From Lutibacter profundi (lineage in GTDB: Bacteria > Bacteroidota > Bacteroidia > Flavobacteriales > Flavobacteriaceae): a stretch of DNA of 64,000 bases. The notes below the pieces were generated by a model. It made no database searches. It had not been told where the DNA came from and saw only the letters and a list, made by a program, of their open reading frames with translations. How positions within the stretch are numbered: position 1 is the stretch's first letter; every line of letters starts with the position of its first letter. The DNA lies in contig NZ_CP013355.1 in assembly GCF_001543325.1 (NCBI RefSeq), forward strand, positions 744,001 to 808,000, read 5' to 3'. Below are positions 7,664 through 18,030 of the stretch, one piece after another. The position numbers and the translations under genes are program-made.

Positions 7664-9118
7664 ATGACATTAAAATTAAAAGGTGATATTGAAATTAGTG
7701 ATATCCCTCCATGTACTACAAAAGCCTTAAAAATAAATCTTAACCAAAATATTTATGGCACTTTTGCCGAAATAGGTGCTGGTCAAGAAACAGTTCGGAA
7801 TTTTTTTAGAGCTGGTGGTGCCTCAGGTACTATTGCTAAGGCAATGAGCGCTTATGATAAAAATTTTTCAGACGCCATCTATGGAGTTGAAGAAGATGGT
7901 CGTTATGTTACTGAAGAAAGACTAAAAAAAATGCTTCACTATGAAATTGAACTAATTGAAGATCGATTAAACAGAAAAAAACATCCAGGAAAAATGTTTT
8001 TTTCATATGCAAATACAGTAACAACTATAGATTTTGCCAAAAAATTCAAAGGGCATGGCTGGATTGGACTTAATTTTCAATTGGATCCTTTAGAAGATTA
8101 TAATGAAATTATTTTACACGCACGCTTTAAGGAAACTGATGCTAAATTACAACAAGAAACTCTAGGCGTTTTAGGAGTTAACTTAATTTATGGAGCTTTT
8201 TATTTAAATGACAACCCTAAAGAGTTACTAAAATCGTTATATGATAACTTACATGAAGTTCAATTGGAAATTGATATGATTAATTTCTCTGGCCCTCGAT
8301 TTTCATATATTGATAATAGACTCATGAGCCTATTATTGGTAAAAAATGGCATGACAAATGCAGTAATGTTTGGTCCAGATGGAAACAACTTATTACCTGC
8401 TCAACAATTATACAAAGCCAATATTTTGACGTTACGCGGTAGCTTTAGACCTGTAACTAAAGTAAATATGGACATGTATAAACTAGCTGAAGAACTTTTT
8501 TTAAAAGAAAATAAAGTCGATAAAAAAAACACTAAAATAATATTTGAAATTACATTAACTAATTTAATTTCTGAAGGAGAAATTAATGAAAGAGATTTCT
8601 TAGAAAGAGCTGAGTTACTATGCTCACTAGGTCAAAATGTAATGATTACCAATTTCCAAGAATACTATAAATTGGTTGAATACTTCTCTGAATTTACAAA
8701 AGCCAGAATGGCTTTAGCAATGGGAGTTTCAAGCTTTGTTCAAATATTTGATGAGAAATACTACCGCAATTTAAGTGGCGGAATTTTAGAGGCTTTTGGT
8801 AAATTATTTTATAAAGATTTAAAAGTTTATTTATACCCTCTTAAAGATCAACGAACAGGTGAAATTAAAACGAGTGAAAATCTAAAAGTTCATCCTCGAA
8901 TGAAAGAATTATATAAATTCTTCAAATACAATGGAAAAGTAGTTGATATTGAAGATTATAATCCTGAAATTTTAGATATTTTCTCTAGGGTTGTTCTTGA
9001 TATGATAGCAAAAGGAGAAAAAGGCTGGGAAGATATGCTCCCAAAAGGAATTTCTGAAATTATAAAAAATGAACGATTGTTTGGCTATTCAAAAAGAAAA
9101 TTTGAGAAACTAACATAA
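7664..9118 (+). CDS. Conserved Bacteroidota protein of unknown function, about 484 residues
   Basis: A large, apparently soluble protein that I recognise as widely conserved in Flavobacteriia, although annotations given to its relatives (such as nicotinate-nucleotide adenylyltransferase or TonB-dependent receptor) are not supported by visible motifs. Notable conserved-looking stretches are GTFAEIGAGQETVRNFFRAG, YGVEEDGRYVTEERLKKML and FGPDGNNLLPAQQLY. No signal peptide or membrane span is seen from this start. The frame opens further upstream to 7571, but that part encodes the pnt terminator and promoter, so the ATG at 7664 is preferred. It is expressed as a single gene. Confidence 0.8.
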   Translation: MTLKLKGDIEISDIPPCTTKALKINLNQNIYGTFAEIGAGQETVRNFFRAGGASGTIAKAMSAYDKNFSDAIYGVEEDGRYVTEERLKKMLHYEIELIEDRLNRKKHPGKMFFSYANTVTTIDFAKKFKGHGWIGLNFQLDPLEDYNEIILHARFKETDAKLQQETLGVLGVNLIYGAFYLNDNPKELLKSLYDNLHEVQLEIDMINFSGPRFSYIDNRLMSLLLVKNGMTNAVMFGPDGNNLLPAQQLYKANILTLRGSFRPVTKVNMDMYKLAEELFLKENKVDKKNTKIIFEITLTNLISEGEINERDFLERAELLCSLGQNVMITNFQEYYKLVEYFSEFTKARMALAMGVSSFVQIFDEKYYRNLSGGILEAFGKLFYKDLKVYLYPLKDQRTGEIKTSENLKVHPRMKELYKFFKYNGKVVDIEDYNPEILDIFSRVVLDMIAKGEKGWEDMLPKGISEIIKNERLFGYSKRKFEKLT

Positions 9119-9176
9119 TCTTTGGTTTTGAATTAAACCTTTTCTATTTTTAAGCGTCTAATAGAAAATAAATTAC

Positions 9177-9719
9177 GTGATAGACGAAAGATTATTAGTT
9201 GCTCAACTTAAAAATTCTGACACTCAGGAACTAGCATTTAGAAACTTAATGTCTCTATACAAAGAACGTTTGTATTGGCATATACGTAAAATTGTTTTAA
9301 ATCATGAAGATGCAGATGATGTACTTCAAAATACATTCATTAAAGTTTTTAAGAATATCCATTCATTTAAAGAAAACAGTAAATTATATTCTTGGATATA
9401 TAGAATAGCTACCAATGAAGCCATTACTTTTATTAATAAAAAAGCGGCAAAACAGCATATTGATATCAATGAATTACAGCATAAAATAACTGATAATTTA
9501 CATGAAGACCCTCATTACTCAGGTAGTGAAATTCAACAATTATTACAAAAAGCAATTATTTCATTACCTCAAAAACAACAATTAGTATTTAACATGAAAT
9601 ATTTTGATGAAATGAAGTATTCAGATATCTCTGAAATTTTAGACACTTCTGTTGGAGCCTTAAAAGCATCATATTTTCATGCCGTAAAAAAAATTGAAAA
9701 ATTTTTAAAATCATATTAA
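9177..9719 (+). CDS. ECF-type RNA polymerase sigma factor
   Basis: 180 residues with sigma-70 region 2 (ending ADDVLQNTFIKVFKNIHSF and SWIYRIATNEAI, core-binding and -10 recognition) and region 4 (LPQKQQLVFNMKYF, then a helix-turn-helix YSDISEILDTSVGALKASYF). There is no region 3, as in ECF factors. The start is GTG at 9177; no in-frame ATG fits. It is the first gene of a three-gene unit with a membrane anti-sigma-like protein and a small exported protein, so its activity is probably released by an envelope signal. Confidence 0.92.
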   Translation: MIDERLLVAQLKNSDTQELAFRNLMSLYKERLYWHIRKIVLNHEDADDVLQNTFIKVFKNIHSFKENSKLYSWIYRIATNEAITFINKKAAKQHIDINELQHKITDNLHEDPHYSGSEIQQLLQKAIISLPQKQQLVFNMKYFDEMKYSDISEILDTSVGALKASYFHAVKKIEKFLKSY

Positions 9720-9753
9720 ACCATCATATTAAAAACATGTCTTATAATTATTA

Positions 9754-10374
9754 ATGAAAAAAGGAAATTTACATAAAAAAACACCTATGTTAAGTGAGGA
9801 ATTACTTAAAAAAAATGGCTTTGAAATACCTGAAAATTATTTTGAAACTATTGAAGATGGCGTTTTAGCTAAATTAAAAACTGCAAAATTTCCAACGAAA
9901 ATAAAACTTAATGCATTTAATACTCCTGAAAAATATTTTGACACAGTTGAAGATATTATTATTACAAAACTAAAGGCTGAAGCAATTCATGGTAAGAGGA
10001 ATACTTCAATACCTGAAAAATACTTTGACACATTAGAAGAAAGTGTTTTAACTAAAATAAATGATGAAGCAAAAGTAATTTCATTAAAAAGAAAATTAAC
10101 TAAATTTATAGCACCTATAGCAATTGCTGCTTCACTCCTATTACTATTTATTCTAAAAAACGATACTCCTAAAATTACATTTAACTCCCTTAATTCAACA
10201 GAAATTGAAGATTGGATTTATAATGGTAGTGTGGATATTGATGCTTTAAGCATTGTTTCTATGTATCCTGAAATTGAGTTAGATAGTGAAATATTAAGCA
10301 CTTCTATTTCAGATAATGAAGTTTTAGAATATTTAAATGAAGAAGATCTAGATGAAATTCTCTATAAAAACTAA
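9754..10374 (+). CDS. Putative anti-sigma factor with one membrane span and three repeated motifs
   Basis: 206 residues: cytoplasmic N-terminal half, a single transmembrane helix at about 118-134, then an acidic periplasmic tail rich in Asp/Glu ending EEDLDEILYKN. The N-terminal half holds three copies of a short motif: PENYFETIEDGVLAKL (about 26-41), PEKYFDTVEDIIITKL (58-73) and PEKYFDTLEESVLTKI (87-102). Position behind an ECF sigma gene and topology suggest it holds the sigma factor at the membrane. It lacks the zinc-binding HxxxCxxC of ZAS anti-sigma factors. The function is inferred from context. Confidence 0.7.
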   Translation: MKKGNLHKKTPMLSEELLKKNGFEIPENYFETIEDGVLAKLKTAKFPTKIKLNAFNTPEKYFDTVEDIIITKLKAEAIHGKRNTSIPEKYFDTLEESVLTKINDEAKVISLKRKLTKFIAPIAIAASLLLLFILKNDTPKITFNSLNSTEIEDWIYNGSVDIDALSIVSMYPEIELDSEILSTSISDNEVLEYLNEEDLDEILYKN

Positions 10375-10376
10375 AA

Positions 10377-10841
10377 ATGAAAAAAATGAAAAAATTACTA
10401 TTCTTAACATATATAATACTGCTAACAACAAACACATCGTTCTCTCAACAGCAAAATAGGCAAAGAATTAAAGCACTTAAAACAGCTTATATAACTGAGG
10501 CTCTAAATTTATCACCAAATGAAGCCGAAAAATTCTGGCCTATTTACAATATGTATACAACTAAAATACAGGCTTTAAAAATGTCACTTGAGGGTGGGCT
10601 TCAGCATAAAGTTCAATTAGCTGGTGGAATTGATTATTTATCAAATAAGGAAGCACAAAAATTGATAGATGACGTAATTTTAACTGAACAACAAATTACT
10701 GACAACAAAATAAAATTAGTGAAAGAGTTGTCTAAAATAATTTCAGCAGTAAAAATTATACGACTTAAAAAAGCTGAAAAAGAGTTTAACAGAAGAATTT
10801 TGAGAGAATTTAGCAGACGAAAAAAACTACAAAGACAATAA
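10377..10841 (+). CDS. Exported Spy/CpxP-like helical protein, possible sensor of the sigma module
   Basis: 154 residues with a Sec signal peptide (MKKMKKLLFLTYIILLTTNT, cleavage around SFSQ) and a mature part that is almost wholly charged helix: LSPNEAEKFWPIYNMYTTKI, a long linker and a very basic C-terminus. The pattern of an LSxxEAExFWPIY motif plus helices is common in Bacteroidota genes that follow ECF sigma/anti-sigma pairs. Two bases separate it from the preceding stop; a second ATG three codons in is an alternative start. The periplasmic sensing role is inferred from context. Confidence 0.7.
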   Translation: MKKMKKLLFLTYIILLTTNTSFSQQQNRQRIKALKTAYITEALNLSPNEAEKFWPIYNMYTTKIQALKMSLEGGLQHKVQLAGGIDYLSNKEAQKLIDDVILTEQQITDNKIKLVKELSKIISAVKIIRLKKAEKEFNRRILREFSRRKKLQRQ

Positions 10842-12502
<1,661 letters not shown>

Positions 12503-12518
12503 TTATTTAAAATTTTTG

Positions 12519-12526
12519 CAAAAGTA
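12519..12526 (-). promoter_or_regulatory. TAnnTTTG promoter box for the ABC-F gene
   Basis: TACTTTTG on the minus strand, 25 bases ahead of the ATG. Confidence 0.55.
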
Positions 12527-12635
12527 ATAAATTAGATTCACTAAAAAATATTTAATTTAAAGTTAATTATAACTATTTTAAAATACCTTTTCTATATTTA
12601 ACATCTCGTTAACAAACTAGCGTATAAGTTGTACG

Positions 12636-12643
12636 TATTTTTG
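12636..12643 (+). promoter_or_regulatory. TAnnTTTG promoter box
   Basis: TATTTTTG, 16 bases ahead of the ATG at 12660. Confidence 0.6.
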
Positions 12644-12659
12644 TGTCAACTTGTTTTCA

Positions 12660-14045
12660 ATGAAGTATTTTATAAGTATCATATTATTCGTTTTAATTTT
12701 TAGTTGTAAAACAACTGAAAAAGATAATCCTGAAATTTATTTTGGAGGAGAAATTATCAATCCTAAATCAAGTTATGTCTTGTTTTTAAAAGATAATGAA
12801 GTAATTGATACCTTACCTCTTGATAAAAACAACCGTTTTTTTAATAAATATAAATCATTGAAAGAAGGTTTGTATACATTTATACATGGCAATGAGTTTC
12901 AGTATATTTATTTAGAACCTGCTGATAGCGTATTGGTGAGATTAAATACTTGGGATTTTGATGAATCACTTGTGTATAGTGGAAAAGGAAGTGATAAAAA
13001 CGAATTTTTAATCAATCTTTTTTTACAAAATGGAAAAGAAGAAAAAGAGATGTATCAATATTTCAGTTTATCAGAAGCCAATTTTCAAAAAAAAATAGAT
13101 TCCTTATTAACTAATCGACTTAAAATTTATAACGATTTTTCAACTACCCAAACTCATATTTCTGAAGACTTTAAAAAATTAACTACTACAGCAATTAACT
13201 TCCCTTTGTATAGGTTGAAAGAAATTTACCCTTATTTTCACAAAAGAGCTCATAACTTAGATAAGTTTCCTGAAATCTCTGCTAAATTTTACAATTTTAG
13301 AAATAATATTGATTTAAATGAGAAAAAGTTGGTTTCTTTTTACCCTTATCAAAACTATATTATTAGCTATTTGTACAACTTAAGTTATCAACTGAAAGAA
13401 AAAGATACCACTAAAAATAATATTACAGCCAATATTTTGAATGCTACTATAAAGCATGTTAAGGCTGAAAACTTCAAAAATACCTTACTAAAAAAAATTA
13501 TAATAAATGATTTTTTCAAAACTAAATCCACTTGTAGTATTAATAATAAAGCTTTAGATATTTTCTTAAAAAATTGTAGTAACCCATCTTTTGTAAAGCA
13601 AGTTAAAAGTTTGGTAAATGACAGTGAATTTGTATCTAATGGCAAACCTCTTCACAATTTTGAAATTGTTTCTACCAACAATGTTAAAACCACCATTAAC
13701 AATGTTATAAAAGGATCCAATACAGTTATTTATTTTTGGTCTACAGATTTTATGTCATCCGATTATTTGGTAAATAGAATCAAATACTTAGAAAATAAGT
13801 ATCCAACTATTTTATTTATTGGCATTAATATGCATCCTTCTCTAGAAAATATAAAAACAGAACCTCATTTAAAACTACTAGATACTTCAAAACAATTTAA
13901 GTTAACTAAAGATAGCTACGCAAATAAATACCTAACTAGTAAATATCCACGAATTATTATTGTTAATAGCAAGGGAATAGTTAAAAATGGCTTTACCTAT
14001 TTAGACTCAAATAAATTAAATTTAGAATTAAACAAATTAAAATAA
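12660..14045 (+). CDS. Lipoprotein with TlpA-like thioredoxin fold lacking the CxxC pair
   Basis: 461 residues starting MKYFISII and ending its signal in FSCKTT, a lipobox. The N-terminal part resembles the DUF4369-like beta domain of Bacteroidota TlpA proteins (about 20-120), the middle is helical, and the C-terminal 130 residues have a thioredoxin-like layout (GKPLHNFEIVS, then TVIYFWSTDFMSSDYL, later SKYPRIIIVNSKGI). In redox-active relatives the position after FW reads WCxxC; here it is STDFMSSD (about 361-368), so it cannot be a thiol oxidoreductase. Start at the ATG, not the in-frame TTG three codons upstream. Single gene with its own promoter. Confidence 0.75.
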   Translation: MKYFISIILFVLIFSCKTTEKDNPEIYFGGEIINPKSSYVLFLKDNEVIDTLPLDKNNRFFNKYKSLKEGLYTFIHGNEFQYIYLEPADSVLVRLNTWDFDESLVYSGKGSDKNEFLINLFLQNGKEEKEMYQYFSLSEANFQKKIDSLLTNRLKIYNDFSTTQTHISEDFKKLTTTAINFPLYRLKEIYPYFHKRAHNLDKFPEISAKFYNFRNNIDLNEKKLVSFYPYQNYIISYLYNLSYQLKEKDTTKNNITANILNATIKHVKAENFKNTLLKKIIINDFFKTKSTCSINNKALDIFLKNCSNPSFVKQVKSLVNDSEFVSNGKPLHNFEIVSTNNVKTTINNVIKGSNTVIYFWSTDFMSSDYLVNRIKYLENKYPTILFIGINMHPSLENIKTEPHLKLLDTSKQFKLTKDSYANKYLTSKYPRIIIVNSKGIVKNGFTYLDSNKLNLELNKLK

Positions 14046-14078
14046 AATATTTTTTCCTCTTTGTATTAAATTAAAGTG

Positions 14079-14086
14079 TATCTTTG
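14079..14086 (+). promoter_or_regulatory. TAnnTTTG promoter box of the DEAD-box gene
   Basis: TATCTTTG, followed by a leader of about 50 bases. Confidence 0.65.
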
Positions 14087-14115
14087 CACGTTTTTAACCG
14101 GTTTATAGATGGGCG

Positions 14116-14140
14116 TCTGTAAATCAATAATATATACAGA
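14116..14140 (+). promoter_or_regulatory. Leader hairpin abutting the helicase start codon
   Basis: TCTGTA (14116-14121) can pair with TACAGA (14135-14140), and the stem ends exactly at the ATG at 14141. This could shelter the initiation site, as in other cold-responsive helicase leaders. The stem is only 6 bp, so this is tentative. Confidence 0.35.
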
Positions 14141-15916
14141 ATGTCGACATTTATGGAGTTAGGGCTTAATAGCAATATTATTAAGGCTTTAACCGATTTA
14201 GGATACGAAAATCCTACAGAAATTCAATCAAAATCAATTCCTCAAGTTTTAAACTCAAAAGAAGATTTAAAAGCATTTGCACAAACAGGTACAGGAAAAA
14301 CTGCTGCTTTTAGTTTGCCAATTATAGAGCAAATTGATACAAAAAGCAAAGATACACAAGCAATTATCTTATCGCCAACTCGCGAATTAGCAATTCAAAT
14401 TGCTAAAAATATAGCTGAATTCTCTAAACATATAGATGGTTTTAGAACCGCAGCTGTTTATGGAGGGTCAAATATTGAAGAACAAATTAGAAAACTCAAA
14501 AAAGGGGTTCATATTGTTGTTGGTACACCAGGTAGAACGGTGGATTTAATTAACCGAAAACAATTAAAATTATCTAATGTAAAATGGTTAGTTTTAGATG
14601 AAGCAGATGAAATGCTGAATATGGGTTTTAAAGATGAGTTAGATAAAGTTCTTGCTGTTACCCCTAAAGAAAAACAAACCTTACTGTTTTCTGCAACTTT
14701 CCCAAAAGAAGTAGAAAGTATTGCAAAAAATTATATGCACAAACCAGTTGAAATTAGTGCTGGTAAAAAGAATGTTGGTGCAGATCAAGTATCACATCAA
14801 TTCTATGTAGTTTCAGAAAGAAATAGGTATGCAGCGCTAAAAAGAATTGCAGATGTAAATCCTAATATTTATGGAATTATTTTTTGTAGAACCCGTAGAG
14901 AAACACAGGAAGTTGCCGATAAATTAATAAAAGATGGCTATAGTGCAGATGCGCTTCATGGAGATTTATCACAAGCTCAACGAGATAGTGTTATGGGTAA
15001 ATTTCGTAAAAAAAACTTACAGCTTTTAGTTGCAACAGATGTGGCTGCCAGAGGTTTAGACGTTACCGATTTAACACATGTTATAAACCATAAATTACCA
15101 GACCAAATAGAGTCTTATACTCACCGAAGTGGTAGAACAGGAAGAGCCGGAAAAGAAGGTATTTCAATTGCAATTGTTACAGGGCGTGAAAAAGGTAAAT
15201 TACACCCTATTGAACGATTAATTGGGAAAAAATTTGTGAGCACCTCTATTCCAACTGGAAAAGAAATTTGCCAAAATCAACTTCTTAAACTAATTGATAA
15301 AGTACAAGACATTAAAGTTAATGAGACTGAAATGGCTGATTTTCTACCTTCTATTTATGAAAAATTAAAAGATTTAGACAGAGAAGAATTAATAAAACGT
15401 TTTGTTTCACTTGAATTTAACACATTTTTATCATATTATGAAAATGCACCTGATTTAAATGACAGTGACCAAATGAGAGGTGGTTCAGATAGTAGAGGAA
15501 GACGAAGAAATGACGAAAATATGTCTCGTTTTTTTATCAATATAGGGAGAAAAGACAGGTTAAATCCTGCCCGATTAATTGGTTTAATTAATGAGCAGCA
15601 AATTGCAAAAAATATTGAAATAGGTCAAATTGAAATTCTAGATACATTTTCATTTTTTGAATTAGACAAAAACTATACCGATGAAACAATTGCTGTTTTT
15701 AAGGAGAACGATGTTGATTTTGAAGGTAGGAATGTAAATGTAGAGATTACAGAGAAAAAACGCTCTGGAAGAAGTGGTGGAAGAAGAAGCGATGGAGATA
15801 GAAAAAGAAGAGACAAAAATTCAAAAGGAGATTTTAGTAAATTTGGACGAAATCGTTCTAATACTAAAAATGCTTTTAGCTCAGCTAATAAAAGCTCTAA
15901 AAGAAGAAAAAGATAA
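14141..15916 (+). CDS. DEAD-box ATP-dependent RNA helicase with DbpA-type C-terminal domain
   Basis: 591 residues. The helicase core has, in order, a Q motif (YENPTEIQSKSIP), Walker A (AQTGTGKTAAF), PTRELA, VLDEADEMLNMGF, SAT and HRSGRTGRAG. After a linker comes a DbpA-like RNA-binding domain (RFFINIGRKDRLNPARLIGL, about 460-540) and a tail rich in Arg, Lys, Gly and Ser. This architecture is the CsdA/DbpA type used in ribosome assembly and cold adaptation. It has its own promoter and terminator. The exact RNA target is unknown. Confidence 0.94.
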   Translation: MSTFMELGLNSNIIKALTDLGYENPTEIQSKSIPQVLNSKEDLKAFAQTGTGKTAAFSLPIIEQIDTKSKDTQAIILSPTRELAIQIAKNIAEFSKHIDGFRTAAVYGGSNIEEQIRKLKKGVHIVVGTPGRTVDLINRKQLKLSNVKWLVLDEADEMLNMGFKDELDKVLAVTPKEKQTLLFSATFPKEVESIAKNYMHKPVEISAGKKNVGADQVSHQFYVVSERNRYAALKRIADVNPNIYGIIFCRTRRETQEVADKLIKDGYSADALHGDLSQAQRDSVMGKFRKKNLQLLVATDVAARGLDVTDLTHVINHKLPDQIESYTHRSGRTGRAGKEGISIAIVTGREKGKLHPIERLIGKKFVSTSIPTGKEICQNQLLKLIDKVQDIKVNETEMADFLPSIYEKLKDLDREELIKRFVSLEFNTFLSYYENAPDLNDSDQMRGGSDSRGRRRNDENMSRFFINIGRKDRLNPARLIGLINEQQIAKNIEIGQIEILDTFSFFELDKNYTDETIAVFKENDVDFEGRNVNVEITEKKRSGRSGGRRSDGDRKRRDKNSKGDFSKFGRNRSNTKNAFSSANKSSKRRKR

Positions 15917-15917
15917 T

Positions 15918-15950
15918 AAAAAAAGTGGCTTAAATGCCACTTTTTTTTTA
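15918..15950 (+). terminator. Terminator of the DEAD-box gene
   Basis: Twelve-pair stem AAAAAAAGTGGC with GCCACTTTTTTT around loop TTAAAT (15930-15935), ending in T9, one base after the stop. Confidence 0.93.
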
Positions 15951-16011
15951 CATTGTTAAAAGCTTTAACAATAAAGAATTCTTTTTAAGAATAAAATAAA
16001 TACTTTATTTT

Positions 16012-17253
16012 TTACAATTTGAATTCAACAATTGTTTTCTTTATAATTGAAATACAATCTAATAATTGCTCTTCATTCATAACCAATGGAGGTGCAAAAC
16101 GAATAATATTTCCATGAGTTGGTTTCGCTAACAAACCATTATCACGTAATTTTAAACAAATATCCCAAGCTGTAGAACTATCTTCAGATTCGTTAATAAT
16201 TATTGCATTTAATAAGCCTTTACCTCTCACCTGCTTTACCAAACCATTGGAATTAACTAATTTTTGAATTTCATTTCTAAATAAATTCCCTAATTGCTCT
16301 GCATTTTTAGCTAAATCTTCTTCTTTTATAACTTTGAGTGCTGCAATTGCGACAGCAGCAGCCAATGGATTGCCCCCAAAAGTAGAACCGTGTTGCCCAG
16401 GCTTTATAACATCCATTATTGCATTATTTGCTAGTACTGCTGATACAGGATAAACTCCTCCACTTAACGCTTTTCCTAAAATTAAAATATCTGGTGTTAC
16501 GTTTTCATAATCTACCGCCAATAATTTCCCTGTTCTTGCAATACCCGTTTGTACCTCATCTGCTATAAAAAGAACATCATATTTTTCACACAGTTCTTTT
16601 GCTTTTTTTAAATATCCTTCTGAAGGCACATAAACTCCTGCTTCTCCTTGGATGGGTTCAACCAAAAACCCTGCTATGTTATCAAATGATTTTAATGTAG
16701 TTTCCAAAGCATCTAAATTATCGTACTCTATTTTAATAAATCCAGCTGTATAAGGTCCAAAATTTTTACGAGCATCTTCATCGTTAGAAAAGGAAATGAT
16801 GGTTGTAGTTCTTCCATGAAAGTTATTTTCACATACAATTATCTCAGCTTTGTTTTCGGCAATTCCTTTTTTTTCATATGCATATTTTCTACATAATTTA
16901 ATTGCTGTTTCAACAGCTTCTGCTCCACTATTCATTGGCAGTACTTTATCAAAACCAAAATATTGCGTAATGTATTCTTCGTATTTGCCAAGTATATCAT
17001 TGTAAAAAGCTCTGGAAGTTAATGTTAAGGTTTGAGCTTGATTTGTTAATGCTTTGATAATTTTAGGATGACAATGCCCTTGATTAACAGCTGAGTAAGC
17101 CGATAAAAAATCATAATATCGCTTACCGTCAACATCCCAAACATATACCCCTTCTCCTCTACTTAATACTACTGGTAGCGGGTGATAATTATGTGCACCA
17201 TATTTTTCTTCTAAATTAATTGCTTGTTCTGATGAAATTTTTTCTGAAACCAT
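16012..17253 (-). CDS. rocD: Ornithine--oxo-acid aminotransferase
   Basis: PLP-dependent class III aminotransferase, 413 residues, cytoplasmic. It transfers the delta-amino group of ornithine to 2-oxoglutarate, giving glutamate semialdehyde. Family hallmarks: [18 protein letters not shown] near the N-terminus (typical of ornithine aminotransferase), [31 protein letters not shown], and the PLP lysine in [15 protein letters not shown], then [10 protein letters not shown]. The length fits the family. Single gene on the minus strand. Confidence 0.95.
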   Translation of the reverse strand: MVSEKISSEQAINLEEKYGAHNYHPLPVVLSRGEGVYVWDVDGKRYYDFLSAYSAVNQGHCHPKIIKALTNQAQTLTLTSRAFYNDILGKYEEYITQYFGFDKVLPMNSGAEAVETAIKLCRKYAYEKKGIAENKAEIIVCENNFHGRTTTIISFSNDEDARKNFGPYTAGFIKIEYDNLDALETTLKSFDNIAGFLVEPIQGEAGVYVPSEGYLKKAKELCEKYDVLFIADEVQTGIARTGKLLAVDYENVTPDILILGKALSGGVYPVSAVLANNAIMDVIKPGQHGSTFGGNPLAAAVAIAALKVIKEEDLAKNAEQLGNLFRNEIQKLVNSNGLVKQVRGKGLLNAIIINESEDSSTAWDICLKLRDNGLLAKPTHGNIIRFAPPLVMNEEQLLDCISIIKKTIVEFKL

Positions 17254-17336
17254 TCTTATAAAATGTTTTAAAAATTGAATTTTCTTTCAATTCCTTCTTA
17301 TGGAGAGAAATCATCCTAGTAGCCAACAAAATTACA

Positions 17337-17344
17337 AAATTTTT
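17337..17344 (-). promoter_or_regulatory. TAnnTTTG promoter box for rocD
   Basis: TAATTTTG on the minus strand, 83 bases ahead of the start codon, implying a long leader. Confidence 0.5.
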
Positions 17345-17494
17345 TACGATTTATATTTTATCAAATAGCAATAAAATGGATTCATTTTAAAAGAATACCT
17401 AGTCTGTTTAATCCAAATTAATTTTTATAAAAGTTTACATTATTATTGATTTTTTTTAGATAAATTAGCAGTTGTAAATTAAATTATAAAAAAA

Positions 17495-17953
17495 ATGAAA
17501 AAATCAGTATTAGTTTTAGGATTAGCTGCACTATTTTTTGTGAGTTGCGGTGAAAAAAAGAAAGAAGAAAAAACAAAACCAATGATGCAACAGCCAATGA
17601 TGCAACATAATACAACTACGGAAACAACCACAGCGACTAAGGAAGCTGATGCAACATCCGATGTGGCTGATAGTAAGGTTGAATTAGGTAAAAAATTATT
17701 TTCTGAAAAAACCTGTGCCACTTGTCACAATCCAACTATGAAAGTTATTGGCCCTTCAATTAAAGAAATTAATAAAATATATTCTGAGAAAAATGGGGAT
17801 ATTGTTAAGTTTTTAAAAGAAGAATCTAAACCTATTGTAGATACTGACCCTGGACAAGTTGCAATTATGAAAGCAAACTTAGATGGTTTTGTTAAAAATC
17901 TTTCTGAAGAAGAATTGGCTGCAATAGCAGCTTATATGAAAAGCGTTAAATAA
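17495..17953 (+). CDS. Class I cytochrome c lipoprotein
   Basis: 152 residues. Signal sequence ends in LFFVSCGEKKKEE, a lipobox. A low-complexity linker rich in Met, Gln and Thr (about 25-60) precedes a small cytochrome c domain with the heme-binding CATCH (CxxCH) and the C-terminal helix EEELAAIAAYMKSVK. The likely distal Met ligand is in QVAIMKANL. It is probably anchored in the membrane facing the periplasm and serves electron transfer. A terminator lies 23 bases downstream. Confidence 0.9.
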   Translation: MKKSVLVLGLAALFFVSCGEKKKEEKTKPMMQQPMMQHNTTTETTTATKEADATSDVADSKVELGKKLFSEKTCATCHNPTMKVIGPSIKEINKIYSEKNGDIVKFLKEESKPIVDTDPGQVAIMKANLDGFVKNLSEEELAAIAAYMKSVK

Positions 17954-17976
17954 AGATAGCTTATAAAAAATATTTG

Positions 17977-18007
17977 AAGCATCCCTTAAATTGGGGTGCT
18001 TTTTTTA
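17977..18007 (+). terminator. Terminator of the cytochrome c gene
   Basis: AAGCATCCC (17977-17985) pairs with GGGGTGCTT (17993-18001) with one G-U pair, followed by T6. It lies before the promoter and true start of the next gene. Confidence 0.9.
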
Positions 18008-18018
18008 TGCTAAAATGT

Positions 18019-18026
18019 TACATTTG
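18019..18026 (+). promoter_or_regulatory. TAnnTTTG promoter box almost touching the rlmD start
   Basis: TACATTTG ends only 4 bases before the ATG at 18031, so the transcript may begin at or next to the start codon (leaderless). Confidence 0.6.
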
Positions 18027-18030
18027 CAAA

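Noticed and set aside
17974-18030. Upstream extension of the RlmD-like gene
   Set aside because: It runs through the cytochrome c terminator and the promoter box.
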